A stretch of 64,000 nucleotides of DNA from Kitasatospora sp. NBC_00240 (lineage in GTDB: Bacteria > Actinomycetota > Actinomycetes > Streptomycetales > Streptomycetaceae). The position numbers and the translations under genes were made by a program. The stretch covers positions 248,001 through 312,000 of the forward strand of contig NZ_JAPEMU010000001.1 of NCBI RefSeq assembly GCF_026342405.1. Direction: 5' to 3'. Below, piece after piece: positions 28,531-36,407 of this stretch (positions are counted from its first letter, which is position 1; the number at the start of each line of letters is the position of its first letter). The notes under the pieces are model-generated. The model worked only from the letters and a program-made list of their open reading frames with translations, searched no databases and was not told the DNA's origin.

Positions 28531-30900
28531 TCAGGACTGGGCCTGCTCCGCCTCCCCCGCCGCGAGACGCGCGGCCACCATCAGCTGCCCGAGCGCCAGC
28601 CCGCCGTCGTTCGGCGGGACCAGCCGGTGGCGCAGCACGGTGAAGCCGTCCGCCCTCAACTCCCGGGCGCAGTCCGAGGAGAGCAGCACATTGGCGAACA
28701 CCCCGCCGGTCAGCGCCACCGTCTCCAGTCCGTGCTGTGCACGGGCCAGCCCGCAGACCCGGCGGACCAGGCCGGCCACCGCCCGGTGGAAGCGCGCGGC
28801 CAGCAGACCGGGAGCCGCGCCGGCGCGCAGGTCGGCGGCCATCGCGGCAAGCACCGGCCCGGGGTCCGCGACCAGCCGTTCACCGCCCGGGCCCGTCCCG
28901 TCCTCGGCCGGGCGCAGGGCGAACGCGTAGCCCGGCCCGTCGTCGCCCTGATGGGCCACGGCCGCCGCCTCCAGTTCGATCGCGGCCTGCGCCTCGTAGC
29001 CGGCCAGCTGGCAGACGCCGGCCAGCGAGGCGGCCGCGTCGAAGAGCCGGCCCATGCTGGAGGTCGGGACGCAGTTCAGGTTCCGCTCCAACTGGCGGGC
29101 GAGCACCCGGCGTTCCTCCGGCGGGCAGGCCGCCACGCAGGGCAGGTCCGGCGTCCAGGGGATCCCGGCGGCGGACAGCTGGGCCAGCGCCATCCGGTAC
29201 GGGCGGGTCACCGTGGCGTCGCCGCCGGGCAGCGGGGCGTACCGCAGGTGCGCGAACCGGCGGAACCCGTCGTAGTCGGCGAGCAGGATCTCCCCGCCCC
29301 AGACCGCCCCGTCGTCCCCGTAGCCGGTGCCGTCGAAGGCCACCCCGATCACCGGCCGGGTACCGTCGAGCCCGTGCTCGGCCATCGCGGCGGCGATGTG
29401 CGCGTGGTGGTGCTGCACCTGGACGAGCGGACGACCGGCCGCGTTGCGCCGGGCCCACCCGGTCGCGCGGTAGCCGGGGTGCCGGTCGGCGGCGAGGAGT
29501 CCGGGCGTGACCCCGGTGATGCCGCCCAACTGGCCGACCGCGCGGCCGAAGGCGCGCTGGGTGGCGAGGTCGTCCATGTCGCCGACGTGCCCGGAGAGCC
29601 AGGCCCGGCGGCCCTCGCCGAGGCAGAACGTGTTCTTCAGGTCGCCGCCGACGGCGAGCGCGGCGCGCACCGGCAGCGGGAGGGTGATCGGCAGCGGCGC
29701 GTACCCGCGCGAGCGGCGGACGGGGAGTTGCTCGCCGTCGCAGATCCGCATCACCGAGTCGTCGCACGGAACGTGGATCGGGCGGTCGTGCGCCAGCCAG
29801 GCGTCGGCGAGCGGGGCGAGCCGGACCAGCGCCTCGGCGTCGTCGGTGACGATCGGCTCGCCCGCCAGGTTGCCGCTGGTCAGCACCAGCAGCCCGGGGC
29901 CGGGCGGGTCGCCGGGCAGGCCGAGCAGCAGGTGGTGCAGCGGCGTGTACGGCAGCATCACCCCCAGGTCCGGGCTGCGCGGCGCGATCTCCTCGGCGAG
30001 CTGCGGCCCGCCCGACCGGCGGCGCAGCAGGACGATCGGCCGGGCCGTCCCGGTGAGCAGCTCCCGCTCCGCCCGGCCGACGTGGACGTACGGTTCGATC
30101 TCGGCGAGCGAGCGGGCCATCAGCGCGAACGGCTTGTCGCCCCTGGCCTTGCGCCGGCGCAGCAGGGCGACGGGCTGCGGGTCGGCGGCGTCGCAGGCGA
30201 GGTGGTAGCCGCCGATGCCTTTGACCGCCAGGATAGCGCCGGCGGCGAGCAGTTGGCGGGCGCGAGCGATGGCGGCCGACCCGGTCGGCCCGGGCTCGCC
30301 GGGGACGGTGAGGGTGAGGACGGGCCCGCAGGCGTGGCAGGCGACGGGCTGCGCGTGGAAGCGGCGGTCGGCCGGGTCGCCGTACTCGCGGGCGCAGTCC
30401 GGGCACATCGGGAAGCCGGCCATGGTGGTGTTGGCCCGGTCGTACGGGAGCGCGGTGACGATGGTGAAGCGCGGGCCGCAGTTGGTGCAGGTGATGAAGG
30501 GATGGCGGTGGCGGCGGTCGGCCGGGTCGGCGAGTTCGGTGAGGCAGTCCGCGCAGGTCGCTACGTCCGGCGGGATCAGGGTCCGGCGGGGCCCGCCGGG
30601 GCCGGAGGCGAGGATGGCGAAGCCGCGGCCGCCGGTGACGGGCAGCTCCTCGTGGCTGACGGACTCGACCGCGGCCAGCACGGGCGCGTCGCTGGCCAGC
30701 CGGCGGCAGAAGTCGGCGACCAGGTCGGGGCGCCCCTCGACCTCGGCCGTGACGCCCTCGCCGGTGTTGCTGACCTCGCCGTGCAGGCCGAGCTCGGTGG
30801 CGAGCTTGTGGACGAAGGGCCGGAAGCCCACTCCCTGGACCACCCCGCGGACGGCGACCCGGCGCCGCTCGCGGACGGTCAGGTCCTGGTCGAGCGTCAA
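28531..30900 (-). CDS. hypF: Carbamoyltransferase HypF
   Basis: A 789-residue HypF that makes carbamoyl-adenylate and transfers it to the HypE Cys. Domains in order: acylphosphatase (VRGVVQGVGFRPFVHKL, residues 15-95); zinc fingers (CADCL, CTNCGPRF, CPDCAREY, CHACG); YrdC-like (KGIGGYHLACDA); and the Kae1-like carbamoyltransferase with QVQHHHAHIAA and TGGVFAN. The TTG start overlaps the hypB stop as TTGA. 49 nt separate it from hypC. Confidence 0.96.
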   Translation of the reverse strand: MTLDQDLTVRERRRVAVRGVVQGVGFRPFVHKLATELGLHGEVSNTGEGVTAEVEGRPDLVADFCRRLASDAPVLAAVESVSHEELPVTGGRGFAILASGPGGPRRTLIPPDVATCADCLTELADPADRRHRHPFITCTNCGPRFTIVTALPYDRANTTMAGFPMCPDCAREYGDPADRRFHAQPVACHACGPVLTLTVPGEPGPTGSAAIARARQLLAAGAILAVKGIGGYHLACDAADPQPVALLRRRKARGDKPFALMARSLAEIEPYVHVGRAERELLTGTARPIVLLRRRSGGPQLAEEIAPRSPDLGVMLPYTPLHHLLLGLPGDPPGPGLLVLTSGNLAGEPIVTDDAEALVRLAPLADAWLAHDRPIHVPCDDSVMRICDGEQLPVRRSRGYAPLPITLPLPVRAALAVGGDLKNTFCLGEGRRAWLSGHVGDMDDLATQRAFGRAVGQLGGITGVTPGLLAADRHPGYRATGWARRNAAGRPLVQVQHHHAHIAAAMAEHGLDGTRPVIGVAFDGTGYGDDGAVWGGEILLADYDGFRRFAHLRYAPLPGGDATVTRPYRMALAQLSAAGIPWTPDLPCVAACPPEERRVLARQLERNLNCVPTSSMGRLFDAAASLAGVCQLAGYEAQAAIELEAAAVAHQGDDGPGYAFALRPAEDGTGPGGERLVADPGPVLAAMAADLRAGAAPGLLAARFHRAVAGLVRRVCGLARAQHGLETVALTGGVFANVLLSSDCARELRADGFTVLRHRLVPPNDGGLALGQLMVAARLAAGEAEQAQS

Positions 30901-31754
30901 GACCGCTCCCCGACCGGCAGGTGCGAGTGGCTGTGCCCGTGCGGGTGGTCGTGATCGTGGTCGTGCCCGCCGTCGTGCAGGTGGTCATCGCCGTGCGTAT
31001 GGCCGTGGCCGTGGTCGTCACCGGTCCCGTGGGTGTGTCCGGTCCCGTGGGTGTGTCCGGTCGACACCTGCCGGGCCATCACCGGCAGGTGCACCGGCCC
31101 GCCCGCGCGGACGGCCAGCGCCCGGTCGAGCAGGTCGCCCCGGCCCTGACCGGTCCGGGCGGAGGTGAGGAGGATCTCCACCCCCGGGTTGACCCGCTGG
31201 ACGTTGGCCCGGAACGCCGCCTCGTCGAACTCCACCGCGGCCGCGATGTCGGTCTTCGTGACCACCACCAGGTTCGCCAGCCCGAAGGCGGTGGGGTACT
31301 TGAGCGGCTTGTCCTCGCCCTCGGTGACGGCGGCCAGCGCGACCCGGAGCGACTCCCCGAGGTCGTAGGAGGCCGGACAGACCAGGTTGCCGACGTTCTC
31401 GACGAAGAGCAGCGCGGTGTCCTCGGGCAGCCAGCCGGCCAGGTGCTGGCCGAGCATCGACGCCTCCAGGTGGCACAGCCCGTCGGTGAGGACCTGCTTC
31501 ACCGGCACGCCGGAGCGGGCCAGCCGGGTGGCGTCGTTCTCGGTGGCGAGGTCGGCGGTGAGGGCCGCGACCGGGACACCGCGCTCCCGGGCGATCGTGA
31601 GTTCGCTCTCCAGCAGGGCGGTCTTGCCGCTCCCCGGACTGGACAGCAGGTTGACGGCGACGGCTCCGCGCGCGGCCAGTTCGGCCCGCAGGTCCTGCGC
31701 GCTGCGGTCGTTCTTGGCGAGCACGGCCTGCTGCAGGTCGACGACTCGGCACAT
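30897..31754 (-). CDS. hypB: Nickel-insertion GTPase HypB with a C-terminal His-rich tail
   Basis: A 285-residue HypB. The GTPase core shows SSPGSGKTALLE (P-loop), ENVGNLVCP (metal/switch Cys region) and VVTKTDI (base recognition). The start MCRVVDLQQ follows GGAAGG. The last about 55 residues hold around 20 His in GHTHGTGHTHG and HDHDHDHPHGHSHSH patterns, a likely nickel store. In well-known His-rich HypBs the His stretch is near the N-terminus. HypA ends 5 nt upstream. Confidence 0.96.
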   Translation of the reverse strand: MCRVVDLQQAVLAKNDRSAQDLRAELAARGAVAVNLLSSPGSGKTALLESELTIARERGVPVAALTADLATENDATRLARSGVPVKQVLTDGLCHLEASMLGQHLAGWLPEDTALLFVENVGNLVCPASYDLGESLRVALAAVTEGEDKPLKYPTAFGLANLVVVTKTDIAAAVEFDEAAFRANVQRVNPGVEILLTSARTGQGRGDLLDRALAVRAGGPVHLPVMARQVSTGHTHGTGHTHGTGDDHGHGHTHGDDHLHDGGHDHDHDHPHGHSHSHLPVGERS

Positions 31755-31759
31755 GGGCT

Positions 31760-32140
31760 TCAGCCTTCCTGGTTGGCTCGGGCGTAGGCCGGTCCTTCGG
31801 CCCAGCGCACGGCGGTGATCCGGAGTTCGCGCCCGGCCAGCAGTTCGGCCTGGGATCCGCCGCAGTGCGGGCAGAGCAGGTCCGGCGGCATCCCGACCGG
31901 CCAGTCGGCGGCGCACGGCCCGCAGCGGGCCAGGCCCGGCACCGTCGCGGTGACCAGCTCGGCGCCCTCCAGGAGCGTTCCGGCGCAGACGAGTTCGAAG
32001 CAGAAGGCGAGGGCCTCCGGAACGACTCCGGCCAGTTCGCCGACCTCCAGGTGGACCGCCTCGACGGCGCCGGCCCCGGCCGCGCCGGCGGCCTCCTCGA
32101 CCTGTTCCACCACGGCCATGGCGATCGACATCTCGTGCAT
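31760..32140 (-). CDS. hypA: Nickel metallochaperone HypA
   Basis: A 126-residue HypA. The N-terminus MHEMSIA provides the Ni-binding His2 and fixes the start after GAAGG. The zinc site is CGPC...CPHC in the C-terminal half. First gene of the hypABFCDE operon; a hairpin at 32221-32258 lies just upstream. Confidence 0.96.
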   Translation of the reverse strand: MHEMSIAMAVVEQVEEAAGAAGAGAVEAVHLEVGELAGVVPEALAFCFELVCAGTLLEGAELVTATVPGLARCGPCAADWPVGMPPDLLCPHCGGSQAELLAGRELRITAVRWAEGPAYARANQEG

Positions 32141-32220
32141 CGGCCTTCTTCCCGCGCGTGGTCGCCGCAGTGGGCGCCTGCCGTCGGGCCGGCGCCTTCG
32201 TCCGGGCCCCATTACAAGGC

Positions 32221-32258
32221 GTGGTGACCGCGCGGCCCCGCAGCCGCGCCGTCACCAC
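32221..32258 (-). terminator. Hairpin between the hydrogenase structural operon and hypA
   Basis: Arm gtggtgaccgcgcggc (32221-32236) pairs with gccgcgccgtcaccac (32243-32258) with one mismatch and a 6-nt loop. It follows the DUF6893 gene and precedes hypA, so it probably ends the structural transcript or attenuates read-through into the hyp genes. Confidence 0.75.
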
Positions 32259-32317
32259 GCCGGTGCCTACGCCATTCGCCGCAGCCCCGCGGCGGGGCCG
32301 GCGGCATGTACCGCGGC

Positions 32318-32419
32318 TCACATGCGGCGGATCCGCAGATAGCGCTTGATGTCGGGCAGGCTCACCACGACGAGCACGGTGACGGCCCCGGCCAGGCCGG
32401 CGATCAGGATTTTCCGCAT
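32318..32419 (-). CDS. 33-aa DUF6893-like membrane miniprotein
   Basis: A 33-residue ORF starting MRKILIAGLAG, with one hydrophobic segment (about residues 4-21) and the basic ending LPDIKRYLRIRRM. A GAGAAGGAC site precedes the ATG. It overlaps the maturation-protease stop by 16 nt. Tiny proteins of this form (DUF6893) are recurrent in actinomycete genomes, including hydrogenase loci, so I regard it as real although very short. The membrane helix and coupling suggest a link to hydrogenase assembly or membrane contact; no function is known to me. Confidence 0.75.
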   Translation of the reverse strand: MRKILIAGLAGAVTVLVVVSLPDIKRYLRIRRM

Positions 32420-33048
32420 GCTGGTGTCCTTCTCTCGTCTCGGTCCCCCGCCATCACGGCCGCCGCACGGTCCGCGGCGGCCGGGTCGTCGTTCCCCGCC
32501 CGGTGTCCGGTCTCCTGGCCGGGCCCCGCCGCGAGGTCCTGGGCCTCGTCCCGCAGCACCTGGAGCACCACCTCCACCGCCTGGTCGACCGCGGCGTCCA
32601 CCGGCCCGCTGAGCCCGATGCCCTCCTCCAGCGACTGCGGTTCGCAGCCGACCACCAGGACCCGCCCGGGCGGGGCGCCGCCCGTCCCCGCGCTGAGGGT
32701 GTCCAGCAGCGCGAGGACGGCGTCGGGCCCCATCCGGTGCCCGTCCAGGACGGGGGACTGCGGCTCCACCGAGCCGGGGGTGGCCGCCTCGATGAGGTAC
32801 ACCGTGCCGGGCACGCCGCCCCGCGCGGTGGCGTCCACCAGGACCAGCGTCCGGTAGCCGTCCAGGAGTTGATAGGCCAGGTGGACGCCGCGGACGCCGA
32901 AGTCGACGGCCTCCACGTGCTCGGGCAGCGGCCGGGCGGCCAGTCGCCGGACGGTCTCCACGCCGAACCCGTCGTCGCCGAGGAAGATGTTGCCGACCCC
33001 GGCGACCAGCACCCGGCCGGCCGGGCCGCCGCCGGCGGGCGCGCTCAC
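32404..33048 (-). CDS. [NiFe]-hydrogenase maturation protease (HyaD/HybD family, M52)
   Basis: A 214-residue protease expected to remove the large-subunit C-terminal extension after nickel insertion. It shows GVGNIFLGDDGFGVE at the N-terminus, DFGVRG with the metal-binding Asp region, and DGHRMGP with the His. The GTG start overlaps the upstream 476-aa gene as GTGA. It carries about 50 extra C-terminal residues that look disordered. Confidence 0.92.
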   Translation of the reverse strand: MSAPAGGGPAGRVLVAGVGNIFLGDDGFGVETVRRLAARPLPEHVEAVDFGVRGVHLAYQLLDGYRTLVLVDATARGGVPGTVYLIEAATPGSVEPQSPVLDGHRMGPDAVLALLDTLSAGTGGAPPGRVLVVGCEPQSLEEGIGLSGPVDAAVDQAVEVVLQVLRDEAQDLAAGPGQETGHRAGNDDPAAADRAAAVMAGDRDERRTPACGKS

Positions 33049-34475
33049 GCCTCCTCCAGCGGGACGACCTCGTCGGGCTGGAAGTACAGGAACCTGCCCT
33101 GCTGGCGCCAGAGGTCCGCGCCCGGGTCGCCCTCGACGGTCACGGCCAGGTGCACCGCGCCGTCGACGTCGTGCAGCACCGCCTCGACCAGGGCGGCGCG
33201 GCCGTCCAGGAAGAGGTCCTGCGCGTCGGTGCGCCGCAGGCCGGGCTTGAGGAGCACCCGGCTGCCGGCGCCGACCGAACTGTCGCCGATCCGCACCCGG
33301 TCGCGGGCCGGGTCGACGCTGCGGTCGCCCGCCGGGTCCCACCAGGGGGTGTCGGGCCGCACCGCGGTGAACGGGTCGTCCGGTCCGGTCACCCCGGCGG
33401 GCGGCCGGGGGTCGGCGGGCTCGGTGATCTCGCGCAGGGCCCGAACGGCTCCGTGCAGGCGCTCCCACACCTCCGGCGGCAGCGAGTCGGCGAGGTCGAT
33501 CACCTCGCCCGCCCGGATGTCGGTGCCCCTGGCCTCGCGCTTCTCCCGGTCGGTGAGCGCGGTGGTGCGCAGGGCGAGGATCTCGTCGATCTCGGTCGCG
33601 TCGTAGAGGGTGCCGGCGCTCTCCGGAGCGACCATCGGGTGGTCCTCCAGGATGATCGGCGAGGAGAGCAGCACGTCCGCGCGGCCCTGCTCGCCGGCGA
33701 GCACGGGCCAGGTGTGCTCGTTGCGGCAGCCGGCGACGGCGCCCTTGGCCCACTCCGGCGGGTCGGTCATCGAGACGAAGGACCCGTCGTCGAGGCCGAG
33801 CAGCAGGTGGGCGGAGATCAGCGAGTGCGGCAGCGCGGCGTCGCGGGCGTCACCGTCCTGCGGGGCCCAGCCGCCGGCGTTCTCCAGCTCGGCGGTGAGC
33901 TTCAACGCCGCGTACGGGCCGGGGACTTCGGTGGTGCGCAGGCGCAGCAGGCCGTCCACCTGTTCGCGGCGGCGCAGCAGCCGCCCGGTCACCTGGCCCT
34001 CCTCGGTGTGCACCAGCTCGCTCTCCTCGCTGGCCGGCCGGCTGAACGGGACGGTGACCCCGGTGCCGGTCAACTCGTCGACGGGGATCGAGAGTTCGAT
34101 CCTCTCCTCGACGCCCTCGTCCCAGGGGACGAGGATCCGGTCGGGCAGTTCCAGGGCGTCGGTGACCTCGAACGCCCAGCCCGGCAGGGCACGTTCGACG
34201 GTACGGCGCTGGGCCCGCAGGAAGCGAACCTCGATCATCAGGGTGGCGCCCCGGCGCGGTTCCATCAGGCATTCGGTGCGCTGCGCGAAGTGTTCGGCGC
34301 TGTCCGCGCCCCAGGCGGGCGGGACCAGGACGCCGAACTGCCAGCGGAGCCGGTTCTTGGCGGCCGACGCCCGGTAGGGGTAGAGCACGTAGCCCTCGAA
34401 GAGCACGGCGTCGGCGATCTGACGGGCGGCGGAGAAGCGTGACTCCACCTTGGGCACGGACGCGCTGGTGGTCAC
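33045..34475 (-). CDS. Hydrogenase-operon protein of unknown function (476 aa)
   Basis: A 476-residue soluble protein with no signal peptide or membrane helix and no catalytic motif I recognise. Recognisable stretches are VLFEGYVLYPYRASAAKNRLRW at the N-terminus (only part of it short enough to be diagnostic: LYPYRASA) and MTDPPEWAKG in the middle. It is locked between DUF6084 and the maturation protease by GTGA overlaps on both sides, so it is surely part of the hydrogenase programme. A role in assembly or electron transfer is inference. Confidence 0.85.
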   Translation of the reverse strand: MTTSASVPKVESRFSAARQIADAVLFEGYVLYPYRASAAKNRLRWQFGVLVPPAWGADSAEHFAQRTECLMEPRRGATLMIEVRFLRAQRRTVERALPGWAFEVTDALELPDRILVPWDEGVEERIELSIPVDELTGTGVTVPFSRPASEESELVHTEEGQVTGRLLRRREQVDGLLRLRTTEVPGPYAALKLTAELENAGGWAPQDGDARDAALPHSLISAHLLLGLDDGSFVSMTDPPEWAKGAVAGCRNEHTWPVLAGEQGRADVLLSSPIILEDHPMVAPESAGTLYDATEIDEILALRTTALTDREKREARGTDIRAGEVIDLADSLPPEVWERLHGAVRALREITEPADPRPPAGVTGPDDPFTAVRPDTPWWDPAGDRSVDPARDRVRIGDSSVGAGSRVLLKPGLRRTDAQDLFLDGRAALVEAVLHDVDGAVHLAVTVEGDPGADLWRQQGRFLYFQPDEVVPLEEA

Positions 34476-35182
34476 CGGACGGTCCCTTCGGTCGACAGGT
34501 GTGCGGGTGCCGCGGCCGCGCCGAGCAGTCGGGCGGGTCGCGGCGCGGACGGCCCGCTGCCGGAGGCCGCCAGCAGGGCGCCCACGGTCGCCTCCCAGGA
34601 GGGCAGGGCGTGCCGGGAGCGGTATCCGAGCAGGGCGTCCATGGTTTCGTGCGGCAGCCGGATCCAGCCGCAGCCGGGGAAGTGCTGCTCGATCATCTCG
34701 TGCCAGACGGCGACGGGCATGGCGCAGCGGGCCTCGCGGTCCCAGGGCACCGGCTCGACCTGGAAACCGCCGGCGCCGGTGAAGGCGGTGCCGGAGAAGA
34801 GCAGCAGCAGCGGGGCCTCGCCGTCGGTCAGCGCGCCGAGGTAGCGGGAGGCGGCGATGTCCATGTCGTAGGTGCAGGGCACCACCAGGTCGGCCTCGGT
34901 CTCCCCGGTGAAGCCGGGGACGGTGAGCGAGACCTGGGCGAACTGCACCGGGTTCAGCGTGCTGCCCCAGCGGGAGCGTTCGCCGAACAGGTCGGTGAGC
35001 CGTTCGCCCTCCTCGGTGCCGTAGCCGCGTCGGGCCGGCTCCAGCCGCAACTGGCAGCGCAGCGCGAGGGCGTGCACCCGGGCCTGGTCGGCGGCGGTGA
35101 TCCGGAGCCGGAAGACCAGGGTCGGGCCGGCCGCGTACGGGTCGGCCCGGACCCCGGTGCAGGTGAAGCTGAGTGGGGTCAA
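34472..35182 (-). CDS. DUF6084-type hydrogenase-associated protein
   Basis: A 236-residue protein beginning TPLSFTCTGVRADPYAAGPT, soluble, with an Arg/Trp-rich middle (RSRWGSTLNPVQF) and CTYDMDIAASRYLGAL. Family assignment is from resemblance to the conserved proteins of actinobacterial high-affinity hydrogenase operons. TTG start inside a TTGA overlap with the DUF5947 gene; GTGA overlap with the next gene. No function can be named. Confidence 0.8.
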   Translation of the reverse strand: MTPLSFTCTGVRADPYAAGPTLVFRLRITAADQARVHALALRCQLRLEPARRGYGTEEGERLTDLFGERSRWGSTLNPVQFAQVSLTVPGFTGETEADLVVPCTYDMDIAASRYLGALTDGEAPLLLLFSGTAFTGAGGFQVEPVPWDREARCAMPVAVWHEMIEQHFPGCGWIRLPHETMDALLGYRSRHALPSWEATVGALLAASGSGPSAPRPARLLGAAAAPAHLSTEGTVR

Positions 35183-35832
35183 GGGAGTTCGCCCTTCGGG
35201 AGGGTGCGGGCCCGGGCCCGGACGCGTTCGAAGAAGGCCGCGAGGTCGGCCCGGGCCTCGGCGCCGCCGTCGAAGCCCTGCCAGTGCAGGCGCATCCGGC
35301 CGACCAGCTCGTAGCAGATGTCGATCGGCACCAGGTAGCACTCGGTGCGGCCGGGCGCGCGGTGCAGCAGCAGGGCCTCGACGTCGTCCGACAGGTGCGC
35401 GGAGAGGTCGCTGCGGCCGAGCACCGACTCCCAGGTCTGCGGGTCGAGTTCGCTCTCGGTGGCGCCGGCCGGGCTGGGGTACAGCGCGACCAGGCGCTCC
35501 AGGGCGGCGTTGCGGAAGAAGAACGCGGTGCTCACCGGGATCTGCAGCTGCTCCCAGGCGCTGTCGTCGAGTCGGTGGTCCGGGTCGACGAGGTAGCGGT
35601 CGGGCACCGCGCGGTAGCGGCCCCCGCCGGCGCCGGCCCGGTCGAAGAGCATCGTGCAGGCCTGGCAGGCGCAGGCGAGGGCCCGCAGCTCGGTCTCGAC
35701 CAGGTGGCGGTGGTCCTCCGGCAGGCCCTGCCCGCACAGTTCGCAGCGCTCCGGTTGCGGGGGCGCGGGCTCCCGCAGCCGGCGGAGCAGCGCGGTGCCC
35801 GGGCGGCCGGGGGCGGTCGGCGGCGCGTTCAC
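35179..35832 (-). CDS. DUF5947-type hydrogenase-associated cysteine protein
   Basis: A 217-residue protein with two Cys pairs near the N-terminus (CELCGQGL and CACQACTMLF), suggesting a metal or Fe-S site. The rest includes QIPVSTAFFF and a C-terminal helix. GTG start in a GTGA overlap with the NifU-like gene. Position in the hydrogenase operon implies an assembly or electron-transfer role. Confidence 0.82.
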   Translation of the reverse strand: MNAPPTAPGRPGTALLRRLREPAPPQPERCELCGQGLPEDHRHLVETELRALACACQACTMLFDRAGAGGGRYRAVPDRYLVDPDHRLDDSAWEQLQIPVSTAFFFRNAALERLVALYPSPAGATESELDPQTWESVLGRSDLSAHLSDDVEALLLHRAPGRTECYLVPIDICYELVGRMRLHWQGFDGGAEARADLAAFFERVRARARTLPKGELP

Positions 35833-36407
35833 CGGGCGCCCGCCGGCCGGGCGCCGATCTGCAGCAGGACCGGTTCGGGTGCGCGCGGCTCGGGGGTCTC
35901 CAGCTCGACCGCGGTCACCTCCGGCGCGAGGCAGGCGAGCGCGCTCTCGATGCTCTGCTGCGGGCTCTGCGCGGTGCTGGCGCACCCGCAGCCGCCGCCG
36001 CTGCTCGCGGTCAGGCGCAGCCGCAAGGTCCCGGTGTCGGGGTCGAAGCCGAGCACCTCGGCGGGGTGGTCGGGCACGGCGGTGAGGGCCTGCCGGATCC
36101 GGGTGGTGACGTCGTACGGGTGCAGGTCGTGCAGCACCAGCAGGCCTGCGACCAGTTCGTCGTCCAGCAGGCGGGCCAGCGCGGGCGAGGGCGCGGCCTC
36201 GCCGTGGCCGTCGGCCGGGCCGTCGCCGAGCAGGGCGACGGCCCGGGCCAGGCCGGCGCCGTAGAAGTCCATCAGGGCCCGGACCAGCTCCTCGGCGGCG
36301 GCGCCGGCGGCGCGGTCGCCGGTGGCGGCCAGGCGGTCGAGGACCTCCTCGACCCGCCGGCCGGTCTGCTCGGCGCTCGGGGCGCCGCCCTGCGTCACGG
36401 TGCTCAT
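35829..36407 (-). CDS. NifU-like protein of the hydrogenase operon
   Basis: A 192-residue protein with a NifU C-terminal-like region including GGGCGCAST, a CxC pair rather than the usual CxxC. The ATG overlaps the large-subunit stop as ATGA. Likely carries or delivers Fe-S clusters to the hydrogenase; inference from family and position. Confidence 0.82.
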   Translation of the reverse strand: MSTVTQGGAPSAEQTGRRVEEVLDRLAATGDRAAGAAAEELVRALMDFYGAGLARAVALLGDGPADGHGEAAPSPALARLLDDELVAGLLVLHDLHPYDVTTRIRQALTAVPDHPAEVLGFDPDTGTLRLRLTASSGGGCGCASTAQSPQQSIESALACLAPEVTAVELETPEPRAPEPVLLQIGARPAGAR

